Assembly: GCA_029557915.1 (NCBI GenBank)
Contig: JAKQHS010000002.1
Location: 62,001 to 126,000, forward strand
DNA from: Bacteroidota bacterium
GTDB taxonomy: Bacteria; Bacteroidota; Bacteroidia; Chitinophagales; Saprospiraceae
Direction: 5' to 3'
DNA length: 64,000 nt
In this document: positions 1 through 9,011 of the stretch, piece after piece
Layout: the number at the start of each line of letters is the position of its first letter
Position numbering within the stretch: position 1 is the stretch's first letter
The notes under the pieces: generated by a model
Told to the model about the DNA's origin: nothing
The model's database searches: none
Seen by the model: only the letters and a program-made list of their open reading frames with translations
Program-made: the position numbers and the translations under genes

Positions 1-172
1 GGAAACCGATCAACGTACGCTGGTCAAAAGGATTGGGATAATTCTGGAATAACTCGCTCTTTGCGTTTACTTCAGTTCCTTCAGGCGTTACAAACCCGGA
101 ACCGAAAAGCCGTCCCCAAATCCTCTCTTTACTTTGGAAGAACTTCCACGGTCCTCCCAGGGACCTGTGCAT
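1..172 (-). CDS. T9SS type A sorting signal, partial, out of frame with the upstream gene
   Basis: Read on the minus strand in the frame offset from the alpha-2-macroglobulin gene, the last 128 bases encode a linker and then ELFQNYPNPFDQRTLIGF, which matches the core of the Por secretion/T9SS type A C-terminal sorting domain (LxQNxPNPF...T.I.F). The reading runs off the window. The frame is open upstream into the 3' end of the alpha-2-macroglobulin gene, with ATG codons at 172 and 232, but neither is followed by a signal peptide. T9SS signals normally end long exported proteins, so a start only about 40 residues before the motif is abnormal. It is either the frameshifted tail of the upstream gene, a gene remnant, or a small sorting-domain protein. 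The motif is certain; the gene boundaries are not. Confidence 0.5.
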   Translation of the reverse strand, partial: MHRSLGGPWKFFQSKERIWGRLFGSGFVTPEGTEVNAKSELFQNYPNPFDQRTLIGF

Positions 173-3100
173 ACACCGAAGCGTCGTACATTTCCTCGCA
201 GACGATGGCCGGAAGATGGAAACGGCCTTCATAGGTGGCCCTGGCCTCCAGGGTAAAGGTCTTGGACTTGCCGGGCTCAAGTTGGAAAAAAGTAAACACG
301 CGGTCATCCCGGATGTCCTGGTAATCGAATTCCTGTCCACCGGCCGTCATTCCGCTAAGTCTTTGATTGATGATCTCCCAGCCGGAGGGCAGGATATGAT
401 TCAGAGCCAGATGGGCAAATGGTCTTGGCCTGGAACCGGTATGGGTCACGGTAAGTTCCACCAGGATGAGATCCCCCTTCTTCAGTTGGCCGGGATCGAT
501 GGCTTGCCTCTCGGGCGACCGGTAACGTACATTCATCGTCAGGTTATTGGAGATCGGGCGTTCGGGGGCCTGCTCCGGCTGACCCACCTGGACCGACTGC
601 AGATAGATCGGCTGCGTAGAGGTATTTTCGATCGTTACGGAACCTGGCATTTTGCCATCGCGGATTGGGTCGATCAGGATGGAAGCATTCCTTGAGTGTA
701 TATTCGACTTGGCTCCTCCATCATAGCTGTATTTGAAACTCCAGGTGGTTCCGTCCGAAGCAGCCCCCGTATGAAATTTACCCAGGGCCTGAAGGGCATA
801 GGCCAGGGATTGGGTATTCCAGGGTTTTTCCAGGTTGAGTTGTTTGTTCAGGTCCAGGGCCATGGAGGCGGCTTTGGTACGGTCTCCGATTTCCAGCCAG
901 GTCTCGAGGGCCATGGCCAGGTCGCGGAGGGCACTGCCGTAGGTAAATCCGGATTCCGAATACTCTTCTGCTACGAAGGGAATCTGCACAAGGGTCCTGG
1001 CCGCTTCGGTTTGCCCGGCCACCGCATAAGCTGCGGCCAGCCTCCACCGGGCGTTATTGCCCAGTTCTTTGTATTCCTTGAGCCGGTTCATCGCTCCGAG
1101 ATCCGGGGTGCCGGAAAGGGCCAGGGTATACAAACGGTACGCCTGGTCCAGGCCATGATTGGCCTTATAAAAGGCTTTCTGGGCAGGATCCCATAGCCCG
1201 GCCAGTTTTTTCTGGTGTGCTTTCCAGTTGCTCATCAAATATTGGGGAACCGCATAGCCTTTTTTCTCCGCTTCAGTGAGGAAATGACCGGCATAACTGG
1301 TTACCCAGGGATCACTGGCATAAGCCTGCCCGGGCCACAGGCTGAATGAACCATCCTGGAGACTGAATCTTGAAAGGGAAGTGATCGCGCTTTCAATATT
1401 TATTTTCAGTTCCCGGCTTTGATTTTCATTCAGGGTGACATATTGATCCAGGTATAATTGGGGGAAGGCGGCAGAAATGATTTGTTCCGCGCAACCGTAA
1501 GGGTAGCGGACCAGGTAGTCCAGATGTTTGCCCAGGGATACCGGTTGGAGGGTGGCTATTTCAAGGCTCGCCTTTTGAGTAGTGACCGCATCCTGCGCCT
1601 GGAAGGCAAGAGTCTTCGATTGTCCGGGTTCAATCACTTCATTCATCACCGTTGAAACCATGGGATTGGGATTACGGATTTCAATTTCGATGTCCTGTTT
1701 GGCGGATTCTTTTCCGGATTTTGCCTCGATCCGGATCGTGGTCTCACCGGTTCGGCCATCCGTGTTGAATGAAAAGTATTCCAGGCGCTCCCCTTCCCCT
1801 CCGGCAGGCAGGGTCTTCGAGGGATCGTCCCATTTGAGCCGTTTGTTTTTGTCTTGAGCCGTAAGGGTGATGGGCTGGGTAATGTCTTTCGAGGTAAACA
1901 GGTTGACGGGCAGGGTCACCTGTTCTCCCGTACTTAAAATCCTGGGTAAGGTGGGGAGAATCATAAGCGGACTGATCACCGGCAAGGTTTTCTCTGCCTT
2001 GCCGTATGCCCCTTCTGCCGCGGCCACCACCATGACCCTTACTGAGCCGATGTAGTTATCTATATTAATGTTGTGTTTTTTCTTCTCCCCTTTTTTAAGT
2101 TGAAACGGCCCCAAATGGATCACGGGAGATTTGAACCTGCTGACGACCTTGGAGTCATTCAGTTTCGCGCCGCCTTCATCCCCGCCAATGCTTAGAATGC
2201 TCTCAATCCTTCCCCCAAAGGCGCCGAGCACCTGATCGTAGATATCCCAGGTGCGCACCCCCAGCGCTTCTTTCGCAAAAAAATGACCGTGGGGATCCGG
2301 GGTTTTGTGGTTGGTGAGGTCCAGGAGCCCTTCATCCACGATATCAAGGGTATAGGCCATGGGCCGTCCTTCCGTCTCTGAAACTTCAATGCTTTCGTTC
2401 CGGTCCGGACGCAAAGAGGCGGAAGAGTTGATGACCGGCTTCAGGAGCGTTGAAGGATGGTCAAAATAGACCGGGATCACCCCATACATCCGCATAGGCA
2501 GGTCATTTCCGGAATCCCCATGTTGCTGCAAAAGGGATACCTGTACGTAAACGGCCGGGGACATCTCCGGTTTTGGTTTAAACCGGAAGATAAACGGGCT
2601 TTTATCCGCATTGGCCCAATGGGATTCCAAAACCTGGCTGCCGTTTTCAATGGTGATCAGCATCCGGGAGCCCAGAGGGGCGGGGATGTTGATCTCTACC
2701 TCTTCATCCGCCAGGTATTTTTCTTTTGAGGCCTGCAACCGGAGCAGGGTGGCCATATCAAAACTCCTGGATTCATCTTCCGGCCAGCCGGCGTAAGCGA
2801 AATCTCCACTGCAATGGCCGGAGACCGGATCACAAACCCGGATGAGATACCTTCCCCATTGATTGACGGTCACCTTCCATTCGGCCAATCCGTTGGCGTT
2901 GGTCGTGAGGTTTGTTTTTTGTATGGCTTTCAAATGGTCGCTGCTGTTGTAGGCGGCATACGATCCCCCATACTCTTCCCACCACCAGCGCCAGTCCATC
3001 TGATAGAGCCCCACAGTCAGTTTCCTTCCCGCCTGGGCTTTGCCGGCCGGATCAACGGAAACAAACTGAATGGTGGAGGATTTGCCTTTATCCAGGGTCC

Positions 3101-5645
3101 GGTAACCCCAGGGATCCTGCGGCAGCCTGATCCCGGCATATTGAAGGTATGGATGATAAAGGGCGGAATGCGTGAAGGTGCTGAAATCGCCTCCCGGTTC
3201 AGAAACTTCAATTTTAAACTGGAGATTCATCCTGCCCGCCGGTTTAAAATCTTTGGAAATTCCAAGCGGGATGGATGTACCGCCCTCCTCATCCAGGGGA
3301 CCGTCGAAAAGGGTGATCACCGGGTTTTCATTGCTGATCCTGGCCGGGTCCTGGAACACGAATTCTTTGTATGCAGGCCAGGAGCCGGAGGAGGGCCTCC
3401 ATTGAGTGGTGACCATTGCTTTTAATCCGCTTGCCTTGAGGCCGGTGAGCCACTGGGCCTTCAAAACGGCGGTCTGTTGACTGGGTGTGATTTCTTCTCC
3501 CACATCCCAATTGATCTTCAGCCGGTTGGGTTTTATACTTTCAATTTTAAGGATTTTGTTGAATTCCACTCCGCCGGCTTTAACCACCGCGCGCCAATTG
3601 CCCGTGATGGCATCCTGTTCGGTTTTAAAAGGAAAAGAATAAAAACCCTGGATGTGGTCGCTGGAAATTTTCTGGATGACTTTACGGTTCTGCGCATCAA
3701 ATACCTGAAGGGATACCGGATGGCCTTCCGGGAGGAGGTGCTCTTTCTGATTGAGTAAAAAACTGAAGTGGATGCTGTCCCCTGGCCTCCACACCCCCCT
3801 TTCGCAAAACACCAATCCTTTGAGGCCCTTTTTTACATCCTCTCCGTCCACTTCAAAAGCGCTCATGGAAAGATTGTGCCCGTCAGCCATTCTAAGGTAG
3901 CCTTTCTGGCCCTGAAAGGTGGCTACCAGGGCATAGGGTGGTTCGGTCAGCAACTGGTTCACCAGGCCGTTCTGATCCGTGGTCCACTGGGCGATTTTTT
4001 CCAAAGTAAAGTTATATACTTCAATGCTGCAGCCTGCCAGGGCTTCCGCGGTGCGCAGGTCCGTAACGGCTGCGAAGAGGTGTTTATCCGATTTTTTACC
4101 AATGATGCCCAGGTTGGAAATCAGGACATTTTTGGAGATGAAATGTTCGTTATTGTAGTAGGCCGCTTTGCAGGGATCGTTGCGGTCTTCCCATTCGTAT
4201 CCTTCATAGTATCCTTCGGGCCCGTAAAAATTATCTTCATAAAAGCTGATCAGTTCATCTCCGGGGTCCGGGCCGGGCTTATCCTCGAAGCCCGCCATGC
4301 AATTGAGGTGAGTATAAGAAGGCTGGAATCCAATCCGGACCTGGTAGATGGCGTTGGGGTCCGCTTCCAGCAGGGGTTGCAGATCAAGAGCATAATGGGA
4401 CCAGTTTTCAGGGTCGGCACGGGGATTTACAGTTGCCAGATCGATCCTGGACTGGCGGATCAGTTTCCCCACCCGGTATAATTCTTGTTCGTCTTCCAGT
4501 TGATTAACCTGGAGAAATTGAAGGATATTCTGATCAAAGATTTTAAATACTTCCAGATCGATGGCTTTCAGACCGACCGCTTCAAATGGCAGGATGACCT
4601 CATCGTGTTGAGGAATGATGGTACCGCGACCCGTAAACCGGACCGCAGGATCTGTGGCCGGGATCTGGATCTCCCATTCCGAACTTTCCTGCAATTTTTT
4701 GCGGCCTGAATCCTGGATACCCGGGGAAATCAGGACGGTTTGCTCCCCTTTCAAACCCCGAGGTAGGTATGCATAAATCTTATGGCCTTCGGTCATGGTT
4801 CGCAGAGGGCCGGCCTGGTTTTTCAGATAGATCAGTCCGGTCAGGTTCTGGTTAGCGAGGAGGGGATCAGAAAAAGAAATGACGATCCGGGATTCAGGGC
4901 TTTTTTCAAAAAAAACATCAAGGATCATAAATTCTCCCGGTGCCGGGATCCGGATCTCGTATTTCCCTTTTTTGGAGATATCCGCCGGGGCCCCGCTCCA
5001 GTTCAACTCAAGCCTGGAATCCTTGATCCTTTTGATGTCATGAAATGTAAAAGTGCTGACATTGGAAAAGGTATCGTGCTGCCAGCTTGCACGCAGGGCT
5101 TGCCGGTCCTGGCTGGCCATGAGTAATTTTTCAACCAGGCCGGGTTCCATAAAATCGGAAGTGCTCAGGGTGCCGGTAAGTGTATAGAAATTAAGTTCCC
5201 CGGAAGCAGGTTGAAGCATTGGCTTTGCCACGGCAAAACTGTGTTCACGGGTCCTGACGCTGTAACTCAGCATCTCCGGTCCCTGCATGCCCCGGGGCAG
5301 AATGGATTTCAGGTCAATTTTTATTTCATACCGGGTACCTGGTTTGAGCGGACCGGCCGGTTTATAGATCAGGGTATTCCTGGATTCCCAATAGGCCTTT
5401 CCCGGTGCGGCAGGGATGATTTTGACCATGCCTTCCGCAACCGGGCTGCCGACCTCTTCTTGCTCCACCATATCCTGGGTAAACACATAACGCAAAGGGG
5501 ACTTCGATGAAATGATCCCCTGGGTGTAGGACCGCAATACCGTTCCCAGGGACTCCTGGCTGGTCTCCGGGGAAGGGCCCTGCTTACAATATAAAAGGAA
5601 GAAGGGGGCGCCGGCGAGGAGCAATAACCGGATGGATGGATTCAT
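129..5645 (-). CDS. Alpha-2-macroglobulin family protein (bacterial A2M/MG domain)
   Basis: A 1838-residue exported protein of the bacterial alpha-2-macroglobulin family, thought to trap proteases in the periplasm or on the outer membrane. The N terminus has a hydrophobic segment ending in Cys20 (LLYC), which could be a lipoprotein signal although Tyr at -1 is not the usual Gly/Ala/Ser. The middle consists of macroglobulin-type beta domains. The motif YGCAEQ places the thioester cysteine at about residue 1385, followed by the helical thioester domain, and a final beta domain ends with the family-like YDASVYAQVPG. Length is normal for the family. The usual partner gene pbpC is not visible; instead a T9SS sorting motif follows in another frame. 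Confidence 0.9.
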   Translation of the reverse strand: MNPSIRLLLLAGAPFFLLYCKQGPSPETSQESLGTVLRSYTQGIISSKSPLRYVFTQDMVEQEEVGSPVAEGMVKIIPAAPGKAYWESRNTLIYKPAGPLKPGTRYEIKIDLKSILPRGMQGPEMLSYSVRTREHSFAVAKPMLQPASGELNFYTLTGTLSTSDFMEPGLVEKLLMASQDRQALRASWQHDTFSNVSTFTFHDIKRIKDSRLELNWSGAPADISKKGKYEIRIPAPGEFMILDVFFEKSPESRIVISFSDPLLANQNLTGLIYLKNQAGPLRTMTEGHKIYAYLPRGLKGEQTVLISPGIQDSGRKKLQESSEWEIQIPATDPAVRFTGRGTIIPQHDEVILPFEAVGLKAIDLEVFKIFDQNILQFLQVNQLEDEQELYRVGKLIRQSRIDLATVNPRADPENWSHYALDLQPLLEADPNAIYQVRIGFQPSYTHLNCMAGFEDKPGPDPGDELISFYEDNFYGPEGYYEGYEWEDRNDPCKAAYYNNEHFISKNVLISNLGIIGKKSDKHLFAAVTDLRTAEALAGCSIEVYNFTLEKIAQWTTDQNGLVNQLLTEPPYALVATFQGQKGYLRMADGHNLSMSAFEVDGEDVKKGLKGLVFCERGVWRPGDSIHFSFLLNQKEHLLPEGHPVSLQVFDAQNRKVIQKISSDHIQGFYSFPFKTEQDAITGNWRAVVKAGGVEFNKILKIESIKPNRLKINWDVGEEITPSQQTAVLKAQWLTGLKASGLKAMVTTQWRPSSGSWPAYKEFVFQDPARISNENPVITLFDGPLDEEGGTSIPLGISKDFKPAGRMNLQFKIEVSEPGGDFSTFTHSALYHPYLQYAGIRLPQDPWGYRTLDKGKSSTIQFVSVDPAGKAQAGRKLTVGLYQMDWRWWWEEYGGSYAAYNSSDHLKAIQKTNLTTNANGLAEWKVTVNQWGRYLIRVCDPVSGHCSGDFAYAGWPEDESRSFDMATLLRLQASKEKYLADEEVEINIPAPLGSRMLITIENGSQVLESHWANADKSPFIFRFKPKPEMSPAVYVQVSLLQQHGDSGNDLPMRMYGVIPVYFDHPSTLLKPVINSSASLRPDRNESIEVSETEGRPMAYTLDIVDEGLLDLTNHKTPDPHGHFFAKEALGVRTWDIYDQVLGAFGGRIESILSIGGDEGGAKLNDSKVVSRFKSPVIHLGPFQLKKGEKKKHNINIDNYIGSVRVMVVAAAEGAYGKAEKTLPVISPLMILPTLPRILSTGEQVTLPVNLFTSKDITQPITLTAQDKNKRLKWDDPSKTLPAGGEGERLEYFSFNTDGRTGETTIRIEAKSGKESAKQDIEIEIRNPNPMVSTVMNEVIEPGQSKTLAFQAQDAVTTQKASLEIATLQPVSLGKHLDYLVRYPYGCAEQIISAAFPQLYLDQYVTLNENQSRELKINIESAITSLSRFSLQDGSFSLWPGQAYASDPWVTSYAGHFLTEAEKKGYAVPQYLMSNWKAHQKKLAGLWDPAQKAFYKANHGLDQAYRLYTLALSGTPDLGAMNRLKEYKELGNNARWRLAAAYAVAGQTEAARTLVQIPFVAEEYSESGFTYGSALRDLAMALETWLEIGDRTKAASMALDLNKQLNLEKPWNTQSLAYALQALGKFHTGAASDGTTWSFKYSYDGGAKSNIHSRNASILIDPIRDGKMPGSVTIENTSTQPIYLQSVQVGQPEQAPERPISNNLTMNVRYRSPERQAIDPGQLKKGDLILVELTVTHTGSRPRPFAHLALNHILPSGWEIINQRLSGMTAGGQEFDYQDIRDDRVFTFFQLEPGKSKTFTLEARATYEGRFHLPAIVCEEMYDASVYAQVPGRTVEVLPK

Positions 5646-5721
5646 GGAAGGCTGGTTTTATTTTCTTTGGTAAAGCTATGGATATACCCGGTACCCGGGT
5701 CAATTTAAAAAGGAATATTTT

Positions 5722-5758
5722 GGAAGTCGGCCCTGGGTTCCCGGAGGGCCAGGAAGTC
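5722..5758. repeat. Hairpin framed by a direct repeat
   Basis: GGCCCT (5729-5734) and AGGGCC (5745-5750) form a perfect 6-bp stem over a 10-base loop, and GGAAGTC occurs directly on both sides (5722-5728, 5752-5758). It lies between the divergent A2M gene and the cys leader. There is no T-run on either side, so it is not a classical terminator. It could be an operator; chance is possible. Confidence 0.3.
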
Positions 5759-5840
5759 AATAACCCGGCAAAGTCTAGCGATTTGGTAGAGAATATTAAT
5801 ACCTTCTTAACTTTTTAGAAAAGACAAGGGCTGGTGAATT

Positions 5841-5874
5841 TCTTCGGGCCGGTTTATTTTTGGTATTATCTTTG
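5841..5874 (+). promoter_or_regulatory. Probable promoter of the cys operon
   Basis: TATCTTTG at 5867-5874 matches the Bacteroidota -7 element TAnnTTTG exactly. The -33 element is weak (TTC-rich sequence near 5841-5846). Transcription would start near 5880, about 14 bases before the leader peptide ATG. The whole gap 5646-6068 holds only the hairpin described at 5722, this promoter, the leader peptide and the leader RNA. Confidence 0.5.
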
Positions 5875-5893
5875 TTTCGCGTTAAATCAAATA

Positions 5894-5965
5894 ATGAGAA
5901 GGATACGGCACGACGATTTATTCAAGCACGCTCACGGGTGTTGTTGTTGCTGTTGTTGCCGTTGA
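5894..5965 (+). CDS. Poly-cysteine leader peptide (putative cysteine attenuator)
   Basis: A 23-codon open reading frame starts with ATG at 5894 and ends with TGA at 5963-5965. Codons 16-22 are seven consecutive cysteines (TGT TGT TGT TGC TGT TGT TGC), followed by one Arg. The first part is basic and His-rich with a RHDDL segment. The stop lies 103 bases before the cysH start and the ATG lies just after a Bacteroidota promoter. By analogy with amino-acid leader peptides, and with the poly-Cys short ORFs that attenuate sulfur genes in mycobacteria, ribosome stalling when Cys-tRNA is scarce would raise expression of the cys operon. The sequence is seen directly; the regulation is inferred. No strong intrinsic terminator follows, so the mechanism may act on translation or on Rho. 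Confidence 0.75.
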   Translation: MRRIRHDDLFKHAHGCCCCCCCR

Positions 5966-5972
5966 TTGCAAC
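5946..5972 (+). promoter_or_regulatory. Alternative pairings at the end of the leader peptide
   Basis: GCAAC at 5968-5972, just after the leader stop codon, can pair with GTTGC at 5955-5959 (last Cys codons, 8-base loop) or with GTTGC at 5946-5950 (Cys codons 18-19). A ribosome stalled on the Cys run would cover one or both partners. A second weak hairpin, AGCC/GGCT, lies near 6034-6047, upstream of cysH. The stems are short, so this is only a candidate switch. Confidence 0.3.
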
Positions 5973-6068
5973 CGCCTTCTTCATTTCCCTCATTCATTCC
6001 AAAAATCAATAAGGACGGTAAAAAAAATATAGCCAGAGCCGGCTTAAAGAGTACATTTAGAAATAAAC

Positions 6069-6809
6069 ATGGAAGCTAACCCTAAACAGATCGAATCGCT
6101 CACCGGCCTGCTCTCCGGCCAGGAAGACCTCCGGCTAGCCCTTCAACTGGCTTGCCGGACCTTCAGCGGACGGGCGGTCTTTTCGACCAGCTTCAGCGAA
6201 GAGGATCAGATCATTTTTCATTATCTCAATGAAATAGACCACCCGGCCAGCACCTTTACCCTGGACACCGGGCGCCTGTTCCCGGAAACCTATTCCACCT
6301 GGTCCAGGACCCTCGAGAGGTATAAACTGCCCATCCGCTCCTTTCACCCCGATGCAACGGCACTGCAGGCCTTTATCGAAAGCCGCGGACCCAATTCATT
6401 TTACGAATCGGTGGAAAACCGGAAAACCTGCTGTCATATCCGGAAGGTGGAACCCCTTAAAAAGGCGCTGCAGGGCCAGGCGCTCTGGATCACCGGGATC
6501 CGGGCAGCCCATTCCCCGGACCGGAACGATATGACCCCGGTGGAATGGGATGAAGCCAACCGGATCATCAAATACCATCCCCTGCTCCACTGGACCCATG
6601 AACAGGTAAAAGCCTGCATCGCGGAAAACCAAATTCCCTACAACCCGCTTCACGACAAAGGATTCGTATCCATCGGTTGTGCACCCTGCACCCGCGCGAT
6701 CCGGCCCGGGGAGGATTTCCGTGCGGGACGCTGGTGGTGGGAAACAAATAAAAATAAAGAATGCGGTTTGCATGTCCATGCCGATCCGTCCAAACCATCC
6801 ATAACATGA
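6069..6809 (+). CDS. cysH: Adenylyl-sulfate (APS) reductase, 4Fe-4S type
   Basis: 246 residues. Reduces APS to sulfite with thioredoxin or glutaredoxin in assimilatory sulfate reduction. The PP-loop-like N-terminal domain carries FSTSFSEED and the family sequence TLDTGRLFPETY (about 64-75). Cys121-Cys122 and Cys204/Cys207 (CAPC) are the four ligands of the 4Fe-4S cluster found in APS-using enzymes and absent from the PAPS-only E. coli type. Catalytic Cys232 sits in ECGLH near the C terminus. No APS kinase is present in the cluster, which agrees with direct use of APS. First enzyme gene after the poly-Cys leader; its stop overlaps the cysD start by ATGA. Confidence 0.95.
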   Translation: MEANPKQIESLTGLLSGQEDLRLALQLACRTFSGRAVFSTSFSEEDQIIFHYLNEIDHPASTFTLDTGRLFPETYSTWSRTLERYKLPIRSFHPDATALQAFIESRGPNSFYESVENRKTCCHIRKVEPLKKALQGQALWITGIRAAHSPDRNDMTPVEWDEANRIIKYHPLLHWTHEQVKACIAENQIPYNPLHDKGFVSIGCAPCTRAIRPGEDFRAGRWWWETNKNKECGLHVHADPSKPSIT

Positions 6810-7714
6810 GCGACTACCGTATCGATCATCTCAAAGAACTGGAAGCTGAAAGCATTTACATCATGCGGGAAACGGCTGCCCAGTTTGAAAGGCCGGCCCT
6901 CCTGTTCAGCGGGGGCAAAGATTCCATCACCATGGTCTACCTGGCGATCAAGGCCTTTAGCCCTGCGCCCATACCCTTTCCCCTGGTACATATTGATACC
7001 GGGCACAATTTTCAGGAAGCCCTCGACTACCGGGATGCCCTGGCTGCCCGCACCCGGTCGCGCCTGATCGTCCGCAAAGTGGAAGATACCATCCGCGAAA
7101 AAAACCTCACCGAACCCAGGGGCAAGTTTGCCAGCCGCAACTGGTTGCAGACCCACACCCTTCTCGATACGATCGAAGAATTTAAATTTGACGCCTGTCT
7201 TGGAGGCGCCCGCAGGGATGAAGAAAAGGCCCGGGCCAAAGAAAGGATCTTCTCGGTCCGCGATGAATTTGGCCAATGGAATCCCAAACTTCAAAGGCCT
7301 GAATTGTGGAATATCTTCAACGGACGGATCCATAAGGGAGAAAATGTCCGGGTCTTCCCGATCAGCAACTGGACCGAAATTGATGTCTGGAATTATATCC
7401 GGCAGGAAAACATACCCCTGCCGACCATCTATTTCAGCCACGAACGCGAAGTGATTTCCCACGAGGGTCAGCTCATCGCCGTCTCCCCTTTCATTACCCT
7501 GGAAGAATCGGATACCCGTCTGATCAAAAAAGTAAGGTACCGCACCGTGGGAGACATGACCTGTACCGCGGCCGTCGAGTCCCAGGCTAAGACGCTCAAT
7601 GAAGTGATCGAAGAGATCCTTTCCAGCCGGATTTCGGAACGGGGTGAAACCCGCATCGACGACAAACAGACCGAAGCCGCCATGGAAGACCGTAAAATCA
7701 ACGGTTATTTTTAG
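6806..7714 (+). CDS. cysD: Sulfate adenylyltransferase subunit 2
   Basis: 302 residues, the catalytic subunit of ATP sulfurylase, which makes APS from ATP and sulfate together with the GTPase CysN. The PP-loop motif FSGGKDS is at about residues 34-40, and the conserved GGARRDEEKARAKER and VFPISNWTEIDVW segments are present. The start at ATG 6806 is chosen because it gives the family N terminus (DHLKELEAESIYI) and a 4-base overlap with cysH, indicating translational coupling. Length is normal. Confidence 0.97.
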   Translation: MSDYRIDHLKELEAESIYIMRETAAQFERPALLFSGGKDSITMVYLAIKAFSPAPIPFPLVHIDTGHNFQEALDYRDALAARTRSRLIVRKVEDTIREKNLTEPRGKFASRNWLQTHTLLDTIEEFKFDACLGGARRDEEKARAKERIFSVRDEFGQWNPKLQRPELWNIFNGRIHKGENVRVFPISNWTEIDVWNYIRQENIPLPTIYFSHEREVISHEGQLIAVSPFITLEESDTRLIKKVRYRTVGDMTCTAAVESQAKTLNEVIEEILSSRISERGETRIDDKQTEAAMEDRKINGYF

Positions 7715-7738
7715 AAACCCGACCAATCCACAGCAAGT

Positions 7739-9007
7739 ATGGAATTACTCAGATTGATCACGGCGGGCAGTGTGGATGACGGTAAAAGCACCCTCATCGG
7801 CCGCCTGCTCTATGACAGCAAAAACATCTGGATAGACCAGATCGAACAACTTGAAAAGATCTCCAAAACAAGGAAAACCACCCAGATCGATCTGGCCTTG
7901 CTCACCGACGGGCTCCGTGCGGAAAGGGAACAGGGGATCACCATTGATGTGGCCTACCGTTACTTTTCCAGTCCGCGGAGAAAATTTATCATAGCCGATG
8001 CCCCGGGCCATATCCAGTATACGCGGAACATGGTCACCGGTGCATCCAATTCCGAACTCATGATCCTCCTCATCGATGCGAGGCAGGGGGTCATAGAACA
8101 AACCCGCCGGCATTCCATCATTGCCTCCCTCCTGAAGATCCCGCATATCGTGGTCACGATCAATAAAATGGACCTGGTGGACTATTCGGAAAACCGTTAC
8201 CTCGAAATCATCCGGGATTACCAGGAGGTGGCTTCACGCCTTGGGCTTCCTGACGTACACTTTATTCCCATATCTGCCCTGGGCGGAGACAACGTGGTGA
8301 ATCATTCCTCAAACATGCCCTGGTACGAGGGCCCCGCCCTGCTGCCCCTGCTCGAAGAAATAGAAATCCGGCGCGGGGATACCCTGGAACAATCCCGGTT
8401 TCAGGTTCAATTCGTCCTCCGTCCGCAGACCGATGATTTACACGATTACCGGGGCTATGCCGGCCAGGTATCCGGTGAGGCCTTTAAAAAAGGGGATGCG
8501 GTCAGGGTCCTGCCCCAGGGCCTGGCCAGCAGAATCGCCAAACTCGAACATCATGGCAAAGAGGTGGAACAGGCAGAACCCGGTCACCCTGCGGTGATCC
8601 ATCTTGAAGATGATCTGGATATCGGCCGGGGCGATCTCATCGTAAGAGCGGGCGAAGAACCATTGGTCACTAAAAGCCACGAGGCGGTCATCTGCTGGAT
8701 GGATGAAAAACCCCTGGTCACCGGCAATAAATACCTGCTTCAACAGCACAGCAGACTGATCAAGACCGCGGTCCGGGAAATTGCATACCGGATTAATGTC
8801 AATACCCTGGATCACGAAACCGGGATTGAAAAACTGGAACTCAACCAGGTGGCCCACATCCGCCTTCAGACGGCGGGACCACTGGCTTATGATACCTACG
8901 AACAATCCAAAGCCACCGGCAGCGCAATCCTGATCGATGAGACCAGCAACCGCACCGTGGCAGCCGTCCTCTTTTTACATCCCCAGGCCGTGGATTCAAC
9001 CCATTAA
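7739..9007 (+). CDS. cysN: Sulfate adenylyltransferase subunit 1 (GTPase)
   Basis: 422 residues. EF-Tu-like GTPase that couples GTP hydrolysis to APS formation by CysD. G1 is AGSVDDGKST (about 9-18), G3 is DAPGH starting near residue 87, and G4 is NKMD at about 142-145. Two beta-barrel domains follow. Unlike NodQ/CysNC proteins there is no C-terminal APS kinase domain. The gene follows cysD by 24 bases and precedes cobA by 4 bases. Confidence 0.96.
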   Translation: MELLRLITAGSVDDGKSTLIGRLLYDSKNIWIDQIEQLEKISKTRKTTQIDLALLTDGLRAEREQGITIDVAYRYFSSPRRKFIIADAPGHIQYTRNMVTGASNSELMILLIDARQGVIEQTRRHSIIASLLKIPHIVVTINKMDLVDYSENRYLEIIRDYQEVASRLGLPDVHFIPISALGGDNVVNHSSNMPWYEGPALLPLLEEIEIRRGDTLEQSRFQVQFVLRPQTDDLHDYRGYAGQVSGEAFKKGDAVRVLPQGLASRIAKLEHHGKEVEQAEPGHPAVIHLEDDLDIGRGDLIVRAGEEPLVTKSHEAVICWMDEKPLVTGNKYLLQQHSRLIKTAVREIAYRINVNTLDHETGIEKLELNQVAHIRLQTAGPLAYDTYEQSKATGSAILIDETSNRTVAAVLFLHPQAVDSTH

Positions 9008-9011
9008 AACC

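Noticed and set aside
6650-7726. 358-codon minus-strand ORF opposite cysH and cysD
   Set aside because: Shadow frame of two well-supported genes; no recognisable motifs and composition rich in Phe/Gly/Asp, typical of antisense frames in GC-balanced coding DNA.
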